A stretch of 64,000 bases of DNA, from contig NZ_CP019301.1 in the NCBI RefSeq assembly GCF_001953955.1, positions 1-64,000 on the forward strand, given 5' to 3'. Made by a program: the position numbers and the translations under genes. The notes beneath the pieces are model-generated. The model had not been told where the DNA came from. It ran no database searches and saw only the letters and a program-made list of their open reading frames with translations. Source of the DNA: Prevotella intermedia ATCC 25611 = DSM 20706 (lineage in GTDB: Bacteria; Bacteroidota; Bacteroidia; Bacteroidales; Bacteroidaceae). Below, piece after piece: positions 45,155 to 53,935 of the stretch. Each line of letters starts with the position of its first letter. Within the stretch, counting starts at the first letter, position 1.

Positions 45155-46888
45155 TTAATTGATAATTACTTTACGGCCGTTTACGATATAGAGCCCCTTT
45201 GGCAAGCCGTTAAGACTGTTGCCGAGGTACTGACCATTGAGGTTATACACCTTGAACTGGCAAGACTGACCTTGCTCTTTGGGGAGCGCAATGCCTGTGG
45301 TTTCGTCGAAGAAGGCTATCTTTGTGCCTGCTGTGGCAGGTACTCGATAATATGCACGCAAGCCCTTAAGGCGGTTGGCTTGACCTTCTGTACCTGTGGG
45401 ATAATAGAGATTGCCGTCTGAACCAAGGTAACGCTCTGTCTTGTCGAGTGCGAGTGTGGCTGGACTATAGGTTGCCACGAAGCTGTATAGTTTATCGGCT
45501 GAACTTACGGTTTGGGCTTTCGTAGCCTTGAGAGTTACGCCCTCGTAGGTTGGATTCTTCACTTCACACTTCACAAGGTAAGGCGTACCAGCCTCGATGC
45601 GGGTCAGTCCGTTCTCGAAAATCATCGTGCTGCCCTCCATTTTGCCAGTAAACTTGGCTATCTGTGCATCTTTCAGGCTTTCCGTTTCGATGTCGAATGG
45701 CACAGCAAAGGTGTTCCAATGCCCTGAAGTAAGTGTACGATTCAGGCGCACAGCCACATCGGCCATGTCGTGTTGAGGCGAAACGAACGCCTCTCCCTCG
45801 TCAATCACGAAGACTATGGGACGCTGATTGTTTTCAAACAATGGGTTGATTTCCTTCTTATCACCGTCAGGTACGGCAATGCCTGCTATGTCTACGATGG
45901 CTCCAGCATAGGGTTCAACATACTTATCCTTGTCGGCGGTGATACCAAAACGGTTGCGCACGGCGATTTCTTCCTGCGCAGGGAGTCCGTCGGCAGCGAT
46001 GTGCAGGTTCTTCAAACTAATCCAATCAGCGACATTAGCAGCATAATCGGCTGCCTTTATCTCTTTCGGTTGCACCTCACCCTCCGTTACAGGAGCCGCA
46101 ATAACGAGCAGCGAGGTATTGGTCAGAGTGCTTACAGCCTTGAAACGTGGCACACCGTTCTCCAGTACATACTCGCCTGTTATCTTGCCAGCCATGTGTT
46201 GGTTGCAGACGAAAGGTACATTGGGATTGATGCCATAGAAGCACACGGCACCCGTGCGGTCGCGCACATAGGCTTCCTGTGTATCGCCCGTACCGTGTAC
46301 ATAAAGCACACGAGCCATACTGCCCTCATCTCCGTCGGTCAGACAGAGCGTGGCACGGCTGCCACTCTGCAAAGCTTTAAGTTCCTGAATGCTATTCACC
46401 GTGAATACAGGCTGCTCTGGCTGGGCAGCCGAATAAGTGATGACAACGGTCTTGATGTTGTTTGTCTTGGTTGCTGTGAAAGTTACCGAATTGGTGGTCG
46501 TGCCATTGTCGGTCCATTGCATACCACTGAGTTTTCCTGGATTGGCCTTACTATGTAGCGTTCCAGTGAAGACAACAGACGTAATATGCTGCCCCTCGGG
46601 CACGCTGAAAGTGATGCTGCCACCATTCTTATAGAATCGCAGTTCGGTATTGCCTTTACCATTCCATATGCGCGTAGGTGTACTAGCACTAGTATACGAC
46701 ATACTGACACTGCCTATGGTATAGGTTGGTTTCGTCAGGTTTGTCCCCCCATCTTCGGCAGGCTTAGCAATTCCCAATACTTTGAGCCCCTCGTCGGTGC
46801 TAAAGTAGAATGTAACCGTGTCTGCAAGTCCCTGCAACGGCGGAACGAGCACGGAAATGAGCACGAAAAAGCGTAAAATTCGTTTCAT
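45155..46888 (-). CDS. Large secreted protein with type-IX-like C-terminal tail
   Basis: 577 residues with a signal peptide (cut after GLA). The N-terminal part is beta-rich (SITFSVPEGQHITSVVF), then an OB-like region around residues 165-360 (LQSGSRATLCLTDGD, ADYAANVADWISL). The C-terminus (FKVYNLNGQYLG, GLPKGLYIVNGRKVIIN) is the pattern of Prevotella surface proteins and resembles a type IX sorting domain. I have no specific function. It leads the operon with the small peptide and nuclease genes. Confidence 0.75.
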   Translation of the reverse strand: MKRILRFFVLISVLVPPLQGLADTVTFYFSTDEGLKVLGIAKPAEDGGTNLTKPTYTIGSVSMSYTSASTPTRIWNGKGNTELRFYKNGGSITFSVPEGQHITSVVFTGTLHSKANPGKLSGMQWTDNGTTTNSVTFTATKTNNIKTVVITYSAAQPEQPVFTVNSIQELKALQSGSRATLCLTDGDEGSMARVLYVHGTGDTQEAYVRDRTGAVCFYGINPNVPFVCNQHMAGKITGEYVLENGVPRFKAVSTLTNTSLLVIAAPVTEGEVQPKEIKAADYAANVADWISLKNLHIAADGLPAQEEIAVRNRFGITADKDKYVEPYAGAIVDIAGIAVPDGDKKEINPLFENNQRPIVFVIDEGEAFVSPQHDMADVAVRLNRTLTSGHWNTFAVPFDIETESLKDAQIAKFTGKMEGSTMIFENGLTRIEAGTPYLVKCEVKNPTYEGVTLKATKAQTVSSADKLYSFVATYSPATLALDKTERYLGSDGNLYYPTGTEGQANRLKGLRAYYRVPATAGTKIAFFDETTGIALPKEQGQSCQFKVYNLNGQYLGNSLNGLPKGLYIVNGRKVIIN

Positions 46889-46988
46889 AGTTGTTTATAA
46901 ATTAAGTTGTTTAAAATAATGTATCGATTTATATTTATCGCGTATTTAAGTTGATAGCTCAGGCTACCCGATTCTCAAGTTCGGCCTG

Positions 46989-46996
46989 CAAAGATA
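46989..46996 (-). promoter_or_regulatory. -7 element of the secreted-protein operon
   Basis: TATCTTTG on the minus strand, about 100 bases before the start codon. A matching -33 element is not clear in the A-rich sequence upstream. Confidence 0.45.
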
Positions 46997-47269
46997 ATAA
47001 TAATTTTAAAAATAGAAAGAAAAAAGACGAAAAGAATAAAAAAATACTAAAATTTTTATTCTCTCTACCCACTGACATAAACCATCGTTCGCCCAAATAT
47101 CAAATTTCTTCCGATTAAGAACAAACGGCAGAACGTATGACTTTATTTGCTCAAGGTCGGCTGTAAAGAGGCATTCACTTCTCATTACTCGAAGACACTT
47201 CATTACGTTTCCCCACCACCCTACTTCTCCTCTGTTCCTTGTTTTATAGACAGAAAACAGGCGGTAGAA

Positions 47270-47460
47270 GTGTAAATATTTTTCACAAGCGCATCTGTCG
47301 CATAACCACGTCATTATCAATGCATTGCAAAACCTATTGTTTTGCATTCCAAAAGCGGCTGTTTTGCACGGTAAAAGCGTAGGTTTTGCGCTGCAAAAGA
47401 GCCGCTTTCGCAACGTCAAATCGAAATTAGCGTTTTCCGCTGGAATTATCTTTACAAAAT
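47270..47460 (+). repeat. Interspersed repeat copy D
   Basis: Same core as copy C, same interleaved module order. One arm differs (GCAAAAGAGCCGC opposite AAGCGGCTGTTTTGC), leaving one mismatch in the stem. Confidence 0.88.
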
Positions 47461-47498
47461 ATATATGCTTGAATTGAGGATAATTCAAAAGTATTTTG

Positions 47499-47602
47499 TA
47501 TTTTTGTCGGGTTAAAACTAATGCTGGTTTAAGTGTTAATACTAATAGTAATGCAGATGTTAATACTAATAACAGCGCAAGTGTTAATACTAATAACAGT
47601 GC
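47499..47602 (+). repeat. Promoter element and three 24-bp tandem repeats before fic gene 1
   Basis: TATTTTTG (47499-47506) is a -7 element. Downstream, three 24-bp units at 47531, 47555 and 47579 each contain GTTAATACTAATA. They are readable as 8 codons each (VNTN-rich) and run into TAA just before the fic start, but no start codon precedes them in that frame. Confidence 0.72.
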
Positions 47603-47617
47603 ATAAAAAGGAAATAT

Positions 47618-49147
47618 ATGGCAAGTATACAGGAAAAATTAGCTGAATCTCTGAAGGTGTTGAAAGATTATCAAGACAGTCATAACAATATGATTATCAG
47701 AGGATATTCTGTGCTTGGCGATACGCATACCAAACGTCTGTTGGAAAACGGATATCTGCAGCCAATCATCAAGGGGTGGTATATGCCGTCGTTCCCAGGG
47801 AATGAGGGCGACACTACCGTATGGTATGCTTCTTACTGGCAATTTATAGCTGCATACGCCAACGGTCGCTTTGGTAACGATTGGTGCCTGACGGCAGAGG
47901 AATCGCTCTCTTTCCATGCGGGCGAAACTACCTGCCCTTCCCAATTGATAATCAAAGCTACGAAAGCAAACAACAATATAATAAAGTTGAAGTTCGGAGA
48001 TTCGCTGATGGATATCTCTGCTGCTCTTCCAAAGAATGTATATGTTGAACCGAGATACGGTATTCGCCTATACACATTGGCGGAAGCTTTGGTTTTCTGC
48101 ACACCACAGTATTTCATCTCAGATGCCTTGAATGCGATAACATGCTTATCTCAATTGACAGATGCTTCCGAAATCATCAAGATTGTAGCAGACGAAGGCA
48201 ACACAACCAGAGCTTCGCGTATCTGCGGAGCTTTAAGGAATATGGGCAAGGGAGATATGGCAGATGAAATAAGTTCTTTTATGCAGCGACTGGGATATAA
48301 ACTTCGTGAAGAAGACCCATTTAAGGAAAAATCGCCTCTCATCGACACAATACAATCGCCCTATTCTGTCAGAACGGCTCTTATGTGGACGGAAATGAAA
48401 AAGCAAATTCAGTCTTTAGACTTAAAGTTCCAAGTTAGCTCTACTGATAAGGACATTGTTCTTGCCAATATGGAAACCAACTATATAAAGGACTCCTATC
48501 ATTCTCTTTCTATAGAAGGCTATCGCGTAACAGAAGAACTCATAGAGAAAGTAAGAGACGGCAACTGGAATCCAACAGATAACGAAAGGGATACTGAACA
48601 GAAGAATGCACTTGCAGCTCGAGGCTACTATCAGGCTTTCGAAGCAGTGAAGGAAAGCGTAGGGACGATTTTAACGAATAACAACGCTGGTGAGACTGTT
48701 GCAAATGATTTTGACAAATGGCATTTCGAACTATTTCAACCGTGTATCACAGCAGGCATCATCAAGCCATCGGACCTTGTCGGATACCGCAATCATCAAG
48801 TGTATATTCGAAACTCGAAGCACACACCATTAAGTCCTGATGCTGTCAGAGCTGTTATGCCCACGTTCTGTGAACTGCTCGCCAAAGAGGAAGATGCCTT
48901 CGTCCGAGCTATACTTGGTCATTTCTTCTTCGTCTATATCCATCCTTATATGGACGGCAATGGACGAACAGCGCGCTTCATTATGAACACAATGCTTGTT
49001 ACTGCTGGTTTGCCATGGACTATTATTCCTGTAGAGAAACGCAAGGACTATATGTCAGCACTCGAGAAAGCAAGCGTTGAAAGAGACATCTCCGACTTTG
49101 CCAAATTCATACATACACTCATAAGCAAGGCGCAAGTTGAGCTTTAA
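47618..49147 (+). CDS. Fic-domain protein with AbiEi-like N-terminal domain
   Basis: 509 residues. The N-terminal ~230 residues begin with a winged-helix stretch (GYSVLGDTHTKRLLENGYL, IIKGWYMPS) that resembles AbiEi-type antitoxin/regulator domains. The C-terminal Fic domain has HPYMDGNGRTARF near residue 450, with all catalytic residues. A class II inhibitory motif, SLSIEG, lies at about residue 300, before the Fic core. Fic enzymes usually AMPylate proteins. The layout suggests an autoregulated toxin fused to its regulator. Leader carries 24-bp repeats. Confidence 0.85.
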   Translation: MASIQEKLAESLKVLKDYQDSHNNMIIRGYSVLGDTHTKRLLENGYLQPIIKGWYMPSFPGNEGDTTVWYASYWQFIAAYANGRFGNDWCLTAEESLSFHAGETTCPSQLIIKATKANNNIIKLKFGDSLMDISAALPKNVYVEPRYGIRLYTLAEALVFCTPQYFISDALNAITCLSQLTDASEIIKIVADEGNTTRASRICGALRNMGKGDMADEISSFMQRLGYKLREEDPFKEKSPLIDTIQSPYSVRTALMWTEMKKQIQSLDLKFQVSSTDKDIVLANMETNYIKDSYHSLSIEGYRVTEELIEKVRDGNWNPTDNERDTEQKNALAARGYYQAFEAVKESVGTILTNNNAGETVANDFDKWHFELFQPCITAGIIKPSDLVGYRNHQVYIRNSKHTPLSPDAVRAVMPTFCELLAKEEDAFVRAILGHFFFVYIHPYMDGNGRTARFIMNTMLVTAGLPWTIIPVEKRKDYMSALEKASVERDISDFAKFIHTLISKAQVEL

Positions 49148-49299
49148 ATAAGGATATGTTCTAAAAAGCTCAATTAGAGTAGGCTTACCACAATGTGCTT
49201 ATTACTTTATGGCTTTTTATTCTTATAAGCTTACCTAAAGCGCAACGCCTTTATTCCCTCTCCTGACTTGGTTTGCAACGAGTGGGAGATACTTGTTTT

Positions 49300-49333
49300 T
49301 TAAGACTATGAAGACGGTTCTTAAGACTATGAA
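49300..49333 (+). repeat. Two direct repeats upstream of the ECF sigma gene
   Basis: TTAAGACTATGAA at 49300-49312 and again at 49321-49333, 21 bases apart (two helical turns), about 85 bases before the sigma factor start. Possible activator or sigma-specific promoter site. Confidence 0.5.
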
Positions 49334-49417
49334 AGAACAATAGACAGACGAAAAACGGATTTTTTTGCACCCGAATGTCACAAAACGACGCCTCGTCCGT
49401 TTACCTATTGAAAAGCG

Positions 49418-49927
49418 ATGGAAATAGAAACATTCAACCAAATGGTGATGAACCTGCGCAGCCGACTGCTCAGAGTGGCAGCAACGCTGGAGGGTGGAGA
49501 TGTTGAAGCCGAAGATTTCGTGCAAGAAACATTCCTCCGTCTGTGGACTATGCGCCAGCGGTTGGACAGCCACCCCAACGTCGAGGCGTTGGCAACGAAG
49601 ATTGTCAAGGGCATAGCCATCGACCATTGGCGACACAGACAACTCGAATGTGCGGAGGGCGAACACCCAAAAGAACTCGCCACGGAGCAAGGCAGCAACG
49701 CCACAAAAGACGATATGGAACTGATACGGCTGATTGTAGACCATCTGCCACCGCTTCAACGGCAAATCTTCCGACTCAAGGACATAGACGGATACGAGAA
49801 CGAAGAGATAGCAAAAATATGCGGTTGCACGCCCGAAGCACTCCGTCAGAACCTGTCGAGAGCACGGCGACGCATTCAGAAAGAGTTTATAAGACTGACA
49901 ACAGGAGGAAACAAGATATGCAAATAG
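49418..49927 (+). CDS. ECF-type RNA polymerase sigma factor
   Basis: 169 residues. Region 2 includes DFVQETFLRLW (residues ~33-43), and region 4 is a helix-turn-helix, EEIAKICGCTPEALRQNLSRARRRIQ in two parts (near residues 130-155). The gene overlaps the following anti-sigma gene by 10 bases, so the pair is co-translated. The target regulon is unknown, but the two envelope genes that follow are likely members. Confidence 0.9.
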   Translation: MEIETFNQMVMNLRSRLLRVAATLEGGDVEAEDFVQETFLRLWTMRQRLDSHPNVEALATKIVKGIAIDHWRHRQLECAEGEHPKELATEQGSNATKDDMELIRLIVDHLPPLQRQIFRLKDIDGYENEEIAKICGCTPEALRQNLSRARRRIQKEFIRLTTGGNKICK

Positions 49928-50385
49928 ACGATATTAACAACTTGGTTCAGAAGTACTTGGACGGTGAGACCACGACGGCAGAAGAGCAGCAGCTACGCAG
50001 CTTCTTCGCACAAGACCCGCTGCTGGTGCCCAACGAACTGAAACCACTGTGCGCCCTGTTTCGTTGGGAGAGCGTGGAACGCTGCAAGGAAGGTACGGAA
50101 AAGTTTGTACCGACAGCAGAAACCCACACCACGAAGCAACGGAAACACTTGCCGAGCTGGATAATAGCCGCCATTTCGACAGCCGCAGCAGTGGTTGTAA
50201 CGATGTTTGTGGTACGCCTCAACACAACACAAACAGGCGATTACGCTTTCGTAAACGGCGAACAAATCACCAACAAAGAGGTGGTGCAGCGCGAGGCAGA
50301 GGCGGCACTCGATATGGTTTCGACCGACGGCAACGAGGATTTCAACGCACTTTCACTGATAGGAGGAACAACCGATGAAGAATAA
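49918..50385 (+). CDS. Putative anti-sigma factor (single membrane segment)
   Basis: 155 residues from the ATG at 49918 (MQIDDINNLVQKYLDGETTT). The cytoplasmic N-terminal part is followed by one membrane segment near residues 80-100 (IIAAISTAAAVVVTMFVV) and a short periplasmic tail. This is the standard layout of anti-sigma factors in ECF pairs. No zinc-binding HxxxCxxC motif is present. The stop overlaps the next start by 11 bases. Confidence 0.75.
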   Translation: MQIDDINNLVQKYLDGETTTAEEQQLRSFFAQDPLLVPNELKPLCALFRWESVERCKEGTEKFVPTAETHTTKQRKHLPSWIIAAISTAAAVVVTMFVVRLNTTQTGDYAFVNGEQITNKEVVQREAEAALDMVSTDGNEDFNALSLIGGTTDEE

Positions 50386-50812
50386 AACGATAAGAACCAT
50401 ACTCACACTGTGCCTGCTTGCCGTTCTGATACCAGCATCTGCACAGAGCGACTTGCAGACGGGCATCGCTTTCGAACGCTTCGGCAAGGCACGAAACTGC
50501 AAGATGGTGGTACTGAACGACGCCACTCTTCGGGGCTACAAGCTCAAGGTTTACAAGTCGCTGACGTATAAGAAGATTGGCGCAAGCATAGCCCCATACC
50601 TGAATGCCGACAGAAAGAAAGCCCGAAAAATACGCGAAATCGTAGACGACGGAAAGGTTACGAGCGGCTACTACATGCTGCCGCCGCTGCCTTCGGGCTA
50701 CAACCGATATATCCTTTTCAGCAATGCGCCGAACGACAGCGGTGCCATCATCTACATAGAAGGCACGCTCGGTCCCGACGACATCATGAAGCTATGCTAC
50801 AACAAACGCTGA
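50375..50812 (+). CDS. Secreted small protein (DUF6108-like)
   Basis: 145 residues with a signal peptide (cut after PASAQ). The mature protein is alpha/beta (FERFGKARNCKMVVLND, LKVYKSLTYKKIG), ending LGPDDIMKLCYNKR. It resembles a Bacteroides family I believe to be DUF6108; function unknown. The start overlaps the anti-sigma stop, so it belongs to the same operon. Confidence 0.7.
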   Translation: MKNKTIRTILTLCLLAVLIPASAQSDLQTGIAFERFGKARNCKMVVLNDATLRGYKLKVYKSLTYKKIGASIAPYLNADRKKARKIREIVDDGKVTSGYYMLPPLPSGYNRYILFSNAPNDSGAIIYIEGTLGPDDIMKLCYNKR

Positions 50813-50859
50813 CAGGAGGCAACAAACACTCACAGAATAAGAACAAAAAACATACAATT

Positions 50860-51696
50860 ATGAAACATCTGTTATTAACCTTAGCACTTATCTCGGCTGT
50901 GCCAGCAATGGCTGCCGAAGAAAACGACACGACTATCCACTACGCCAACAAGCAGATAGTGTTGAGCACGGACAGCGTATCGCTCAATGTGGCTGTCTAC
51001 AACAACGACGGCAGCACACTCGTGAAGACCAAAGAGACAAGCTTCGTAGACGGTCAGGAAGTAGAACGCTTCTTCGTTTCCTCGCCCTTCGTGCCTGTCC
51101 GCAAGAAAAGTGGACGCACTTTCTACGGTAGCCTTCCCGACTTTTACATCGGTGTGAACCTGCTAAACGGAGGTAAGGAGATGCATAGCCAAGACGTAAA
51201 GTCGCTCGAATGGGGTACAACCTTCTTCCAAGTAGGTGTAGGCCTCAACAGTTCCAACACCTTAGGCATCGTGTCTGGTTTCCAATTTGGCTTTGTACAC
51301 AACCACTTCCAAACTAATTATATGTTGGACGACAACGACGGAACGCCCATCATCGTAAAGAATCCAGCCGAGAAAGTAAAGACAAGCTTCATTAAATACA
51401 CTTATTGGAAGGTGCCCATAATGCTTGAATGGAGAAATCTTAATCCGAGCAAACTTGTGTTCTTAGGCTTGGGTTGCTCGTTCGATATAAAAGGAAACAT
51501 AAAGAGCAAATACCGCATTAACAGCAAACGCTATACCGTAAGCCGCAACTTAGACACCAATCCTGTGGGCGTAAACCTCGAAGCCTACTTGGGTTTCAAA
51601 ACCTTTTCGCTCTACGCCCATTACAGTCTAACCAAGCTAATGAACAGCGGACCTGCTTGCCACCCATTCGGAATAGGTGTCGGTTTAACACTCTAA
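50860..51696 (+). CDS. Outer-membrane beta-barrel protein
   Basis: 278 residues from the ATG at 50860 (MKHLLLTLALISAVPAMA signal peptide); an earlier in-frame ATG at 50794 lies inside the preceding gene. The mature part has alternating strands (FYIGVNLLNGG, TTFFQVGVGLNSSNTLG, KLVFLGLGCSFDIKG) and ends in a strand GVGLTL. Typical PorT-like barrel. Last gene of the sigma operon, 47 bases after the secreted protein gene. The combination suggests a cell-envelope response. Confidence 0.78.
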   Translation: MKHLLLTLALISAVPAMAAEENDTTIHYANKQIVLSTDSVSLNVAVYNNDGSTLVKTKETSFVDGQEVERFFVSSPFVPVRKKSGRTFYGSLPDFYIGVNLLNGGKEMHSQDVKSLEWGTTFFQVGVGLNSSNTLGIVSGFQFGFVHNHFQTNYMLDDNDGTPIIVKNPAEKVKTSFIKYTYWKVPIMLEWRNLNPSKLVFLGLGCSFDIKGNIKSKYRINSKRYTVSRNLDTNPVGVNLEAYLGFKTFSLYAHYSLTKLMNSGPACHPFGIGVGLTL

Positions 51697-51732
51697 ATCG
51701 AACAGAATAAAGGCGAGAAGTAAACATTAGGA

Positions 51733-51922
51733 GTGTAAATATTTTTCGCAAGCGCAAATATCGCATAAATATCTCACTATCACCACATTGCAAAACCTAT
51801 TGTTTTGCATTCTAAAAGCGGCTCTTTTGCACGGTAAAAGCGTAGGTTTTGCGTTGCAAAAGAGCCGCTTTCGCAATGCCAAAACGAAATTAGCGTTTTT
51901 CTTCGGAAGTTTCTTTACAAAA
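51733..51922 (+). repeat. Interspersed repeat copy E
   Basis: Interleaved module order. Both arms of the second stem changed together: AAGCGGCTCTTTTGC with GCAAAAGAGCCGCTT, versus CTG/CAG in other copies. Confidence 0.88.
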
Positions 51923-52121
51923 GCAAAGCGGTTTCCACGGTCTATACTAGAATTTATAGGAACTCTGGAAAAAACTAAAAACACACCTGCAACAATTCGT
52001 TTGCGGAGAATAGAAACCTTATTCTTCGCAAATTTGCGTAGAATAAACGCAGTTTTATCTGCAAAAGTTTGTAGTTGTGGCAAAAATATATTAAGTTTGC
52101 CAACAAATAGGTTTAAGTTGT

Positions 52122-53228
52122 ATGAACAGTAAATACATGTGGCAAGATACCGACTTGTGCAACATAACTTGGCAAGACAGTGCTTTCAGCAGCCTTCTTT
52201 CCGAAGTGAATTTGCTTCGTGGAAAGCTGCTGGGCAGGCTTTCCCTGTTTGGCTTTAAAGAGCAGTCTGACTTTATGTTGAACGCCTTGACCGAAGAAAC
52301 TGTTCATTCATCAGCGATAGAAGGCGAAAGGCTCAACAGCGACAGTGTGCGCTCTTCGGTTGCCAAACAGTTAGGCTTGGAATACGAAGGACTGCCCAAG
52401 ACCGACCATTACACAGAAGGCGTGGTGCAGGTTATGGTAGATGCAACCCAGCATTTCGACGAACCTATCAACGAAGAAAGGCTATTTCGCTGGCATTCGG
52501 CTCTGTTTCCTACGGGGCATAGCGGTATGTACAAAATAACGGTAGGCAACTGGCGGCAAGGCGAAGAGCCTATGCAGGTGGTATCGGGGGCTATGGGACG
52601 GCAGAAAGTTCACTACGAAGCACCACCGAGCAGCGAGGTTCCGCAGATGATGCAGCGCTTTTTTGAATGGATAGAGGGCGATGCGCCTGCCATAGACCCA
52701 TTGGTAAAGGCAGCTGTTGCCCACCTATGGTTTCTCACCATTCACCCTTTCGACGATGGCAACGGGCGACTGTGCCGCACCGTAACAGAAATGTTGCTGT
52801 CGAGAGCCGACGACACTTCCCAAAGATATTACAGCCTTTCTTCAGAAATACTCAATCACCGAAAGGACTACTATGCACAATTGGAAAAGGCACAGCACGG
52901 CAAAGCAGACATCACGGAATGGATAACGTGGTTTCTCCACACGCTACGCAGTGCCTTGAATGTTGCGCTTGAAAAGACCGAAAACACCATTCGGAAAGTC
53001 CGTTTCTGGGATAAACACAAAGACTTGAAGCTGAACGAGCGACAAAGAAAAGTGCTCAATATGCTCCTCGATGGCTTCGAAGGCAAACTGAACTCTTCCA
53101 AATGGTACAAAATAAACCATTGTTCGCAAGACACAGCCATAAGAGATTTGAACAACCTTGTAGACAAAAAGGTGCTACGGAAAAGCGATGAGGGCGGGCG
53201 CAGCACCAACTATGAACTAACGACATAA
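52122..53228 (+). CDS. Fic-domain protein with DUF4172 N-terminus and C-terminal winged helix
   Basis: 368 residues. The N-terminal ~85 residues (WQDTDLCNITWQDSAFSSLL) match DUF4172. The inhibitory motif SSAIEG (near residue 64) is of the class II type, and the Fic core HPFDDGNGRLCRT is near residue 210. The last ~75 residues look like a winged helix (LNERQRKVLNMLLDGFEGKL, NNLVDKKVLRKSDEGG). It probably AMPylates a protein and may bind DNA. It differs in layout from the first Fic protein. Confidence 0.88.
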   Translation: MNSKYMWQDTDLCNITWQDSAFSSLLSEVNLLRGKLLGRLSLFGFKEQSDFMLNALTEETVHSSAIEGERLNSDSVRSSVAKQLGLEYEGLPKTDHYTEGVVQVMVDATQHFDEPINEERLFRWHSALFPTGHSGMYKITVGNWRQGEEPMQVVSGAMGRQKVHYEAPPSSEVPQMMQRFFEWIEGDAPAIDPLVKAAVAHLWFLTIHPFDDGNGRLCRTVTEMLLSRADDTSQRYYSLSSEILNHRKDYYAQLEKAQHGKADITEWITWFLHTLRSALNVALEKTENTIRKVRFWDKHKDLKLNERQRKVLNMLLDGFEGKLNSSKWYKINHCSQDTAIRDLNNLVDKKVLRKSDEGGRSTNYELTT

Positions 53229-53426
53229 CCAACGTTATTCTCTAAAAATCCGCTATTTTAATTATGGCGGAATTGCTATAATCTAAAAAGAGATAAAATA
53301 AGGCATTCTAATTGTGCAAAGACCATCAGACTATATAGTTCGTCTTTCCAGTTTAGAACGCCGACACATAAAAGCAAACCGCCTTGTGGAAATATCAATA
53401 GACAAGGCGGAAAACAAGCGATAAAC
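53229..53426 (+). other. Gap after fic gene 2 with a hairpin
   Basis: Contains CCGCCTTGT / ACAAGGCGG (53379-53387 and 53402-53410), a possible terminator of the fic gene 2 transcript. No gene seen. Confidence 0.5.
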
Positions 53427-53616
53427 GTGTAAACATTTTTCGTAAGCATATTTATCTCATAACTATCTTATTATCAATACATTGCAAAACCTATTGTTTT
53501 GCAATCCCAAAGCGGCTGTTTTGCACGGTAAAAGCGTAGGTTTTGCGTTGCAAAACAGCCGCTTTCGCAATGCCAAAATGAAATTGCCGTTTTTCTGTGG
53601 AAGTTTCTTTACAAAA
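53427..53616 (+). repeat. Interspersed repeat copy F
   Basis: Same core and interleaved module order as copy C, intact arms (AAGCGGCTGTTTTGC / GCAAAACAGCCGCTT). It starts 17 bases after the hairpin above. Confidence 0.88.
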
Positions 53617-53840
53617 GCGTAGCGAAAGTTGAGGCGTTACACCTTATATATAATATAGGGGCACGGCACAGCAGCGAAAAGTGGAAAGATAGGGCGTAAA
53701 ACTATCTTTCGACGAGGTTGGAAGGAAAGACTTACTCAGGTAAAAAACAGAAATACTGCAAAGGTAAAATTTCGGAACCTATTTAAAACAATGATTTGTA
53801 AAGTTGAGTTGTCAAAAGGCAGCTTTTTTTTATGTTTTCC
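53617..53840. other. Non-coding sequence before the nuo promoter
   Basis: No supported gene. A T-run is near 53822. Confidence 0.4.
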
Positions 53841-53872
53841 TTGCAACTTTAATAATTAATTTCGTATCTTTG
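53841..53872 (+). promoter_or_regulatory. Promoter of the nuo operon
   Basis: TTG at 53841-53843 and TATCTTTG at 53865-53872, spaced by 21 bases; leader about 60 bases. Confidence 0.6.
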
Positions 53873-53935
53873 CAATCGCTTTTAAAAAATCTTATACATT
53901 AACAAAATGTAATATTATTATAGCTATATAAATTT

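Noticed and set aside
47531..47605. Open VNTN-repeat frame just before fic gene 1 as a small protein
   Set aside because: The frame has no start codon downstream of the likely promoter, so I treat it as a leader repeat.
31155..52083. Minus-strand frames that recur inside repeat copies (e.g. 31155-31379, 43248-43445, 47006-47488, 51727-52083), each reading like ALRKRLFC...LLPCK
   Set aside because: They follow from the shared repeat sequence itself. There is no ribosome-binding site, no consistent start, and changes between copies preserve the stems rather than the protein.
31140..53616. CRISPR array as an explanation of the dispersed repeats
   Set aside because: Copies are kilobases apart, ~190 bp long, with no regular spacers and no cas genes in the window.
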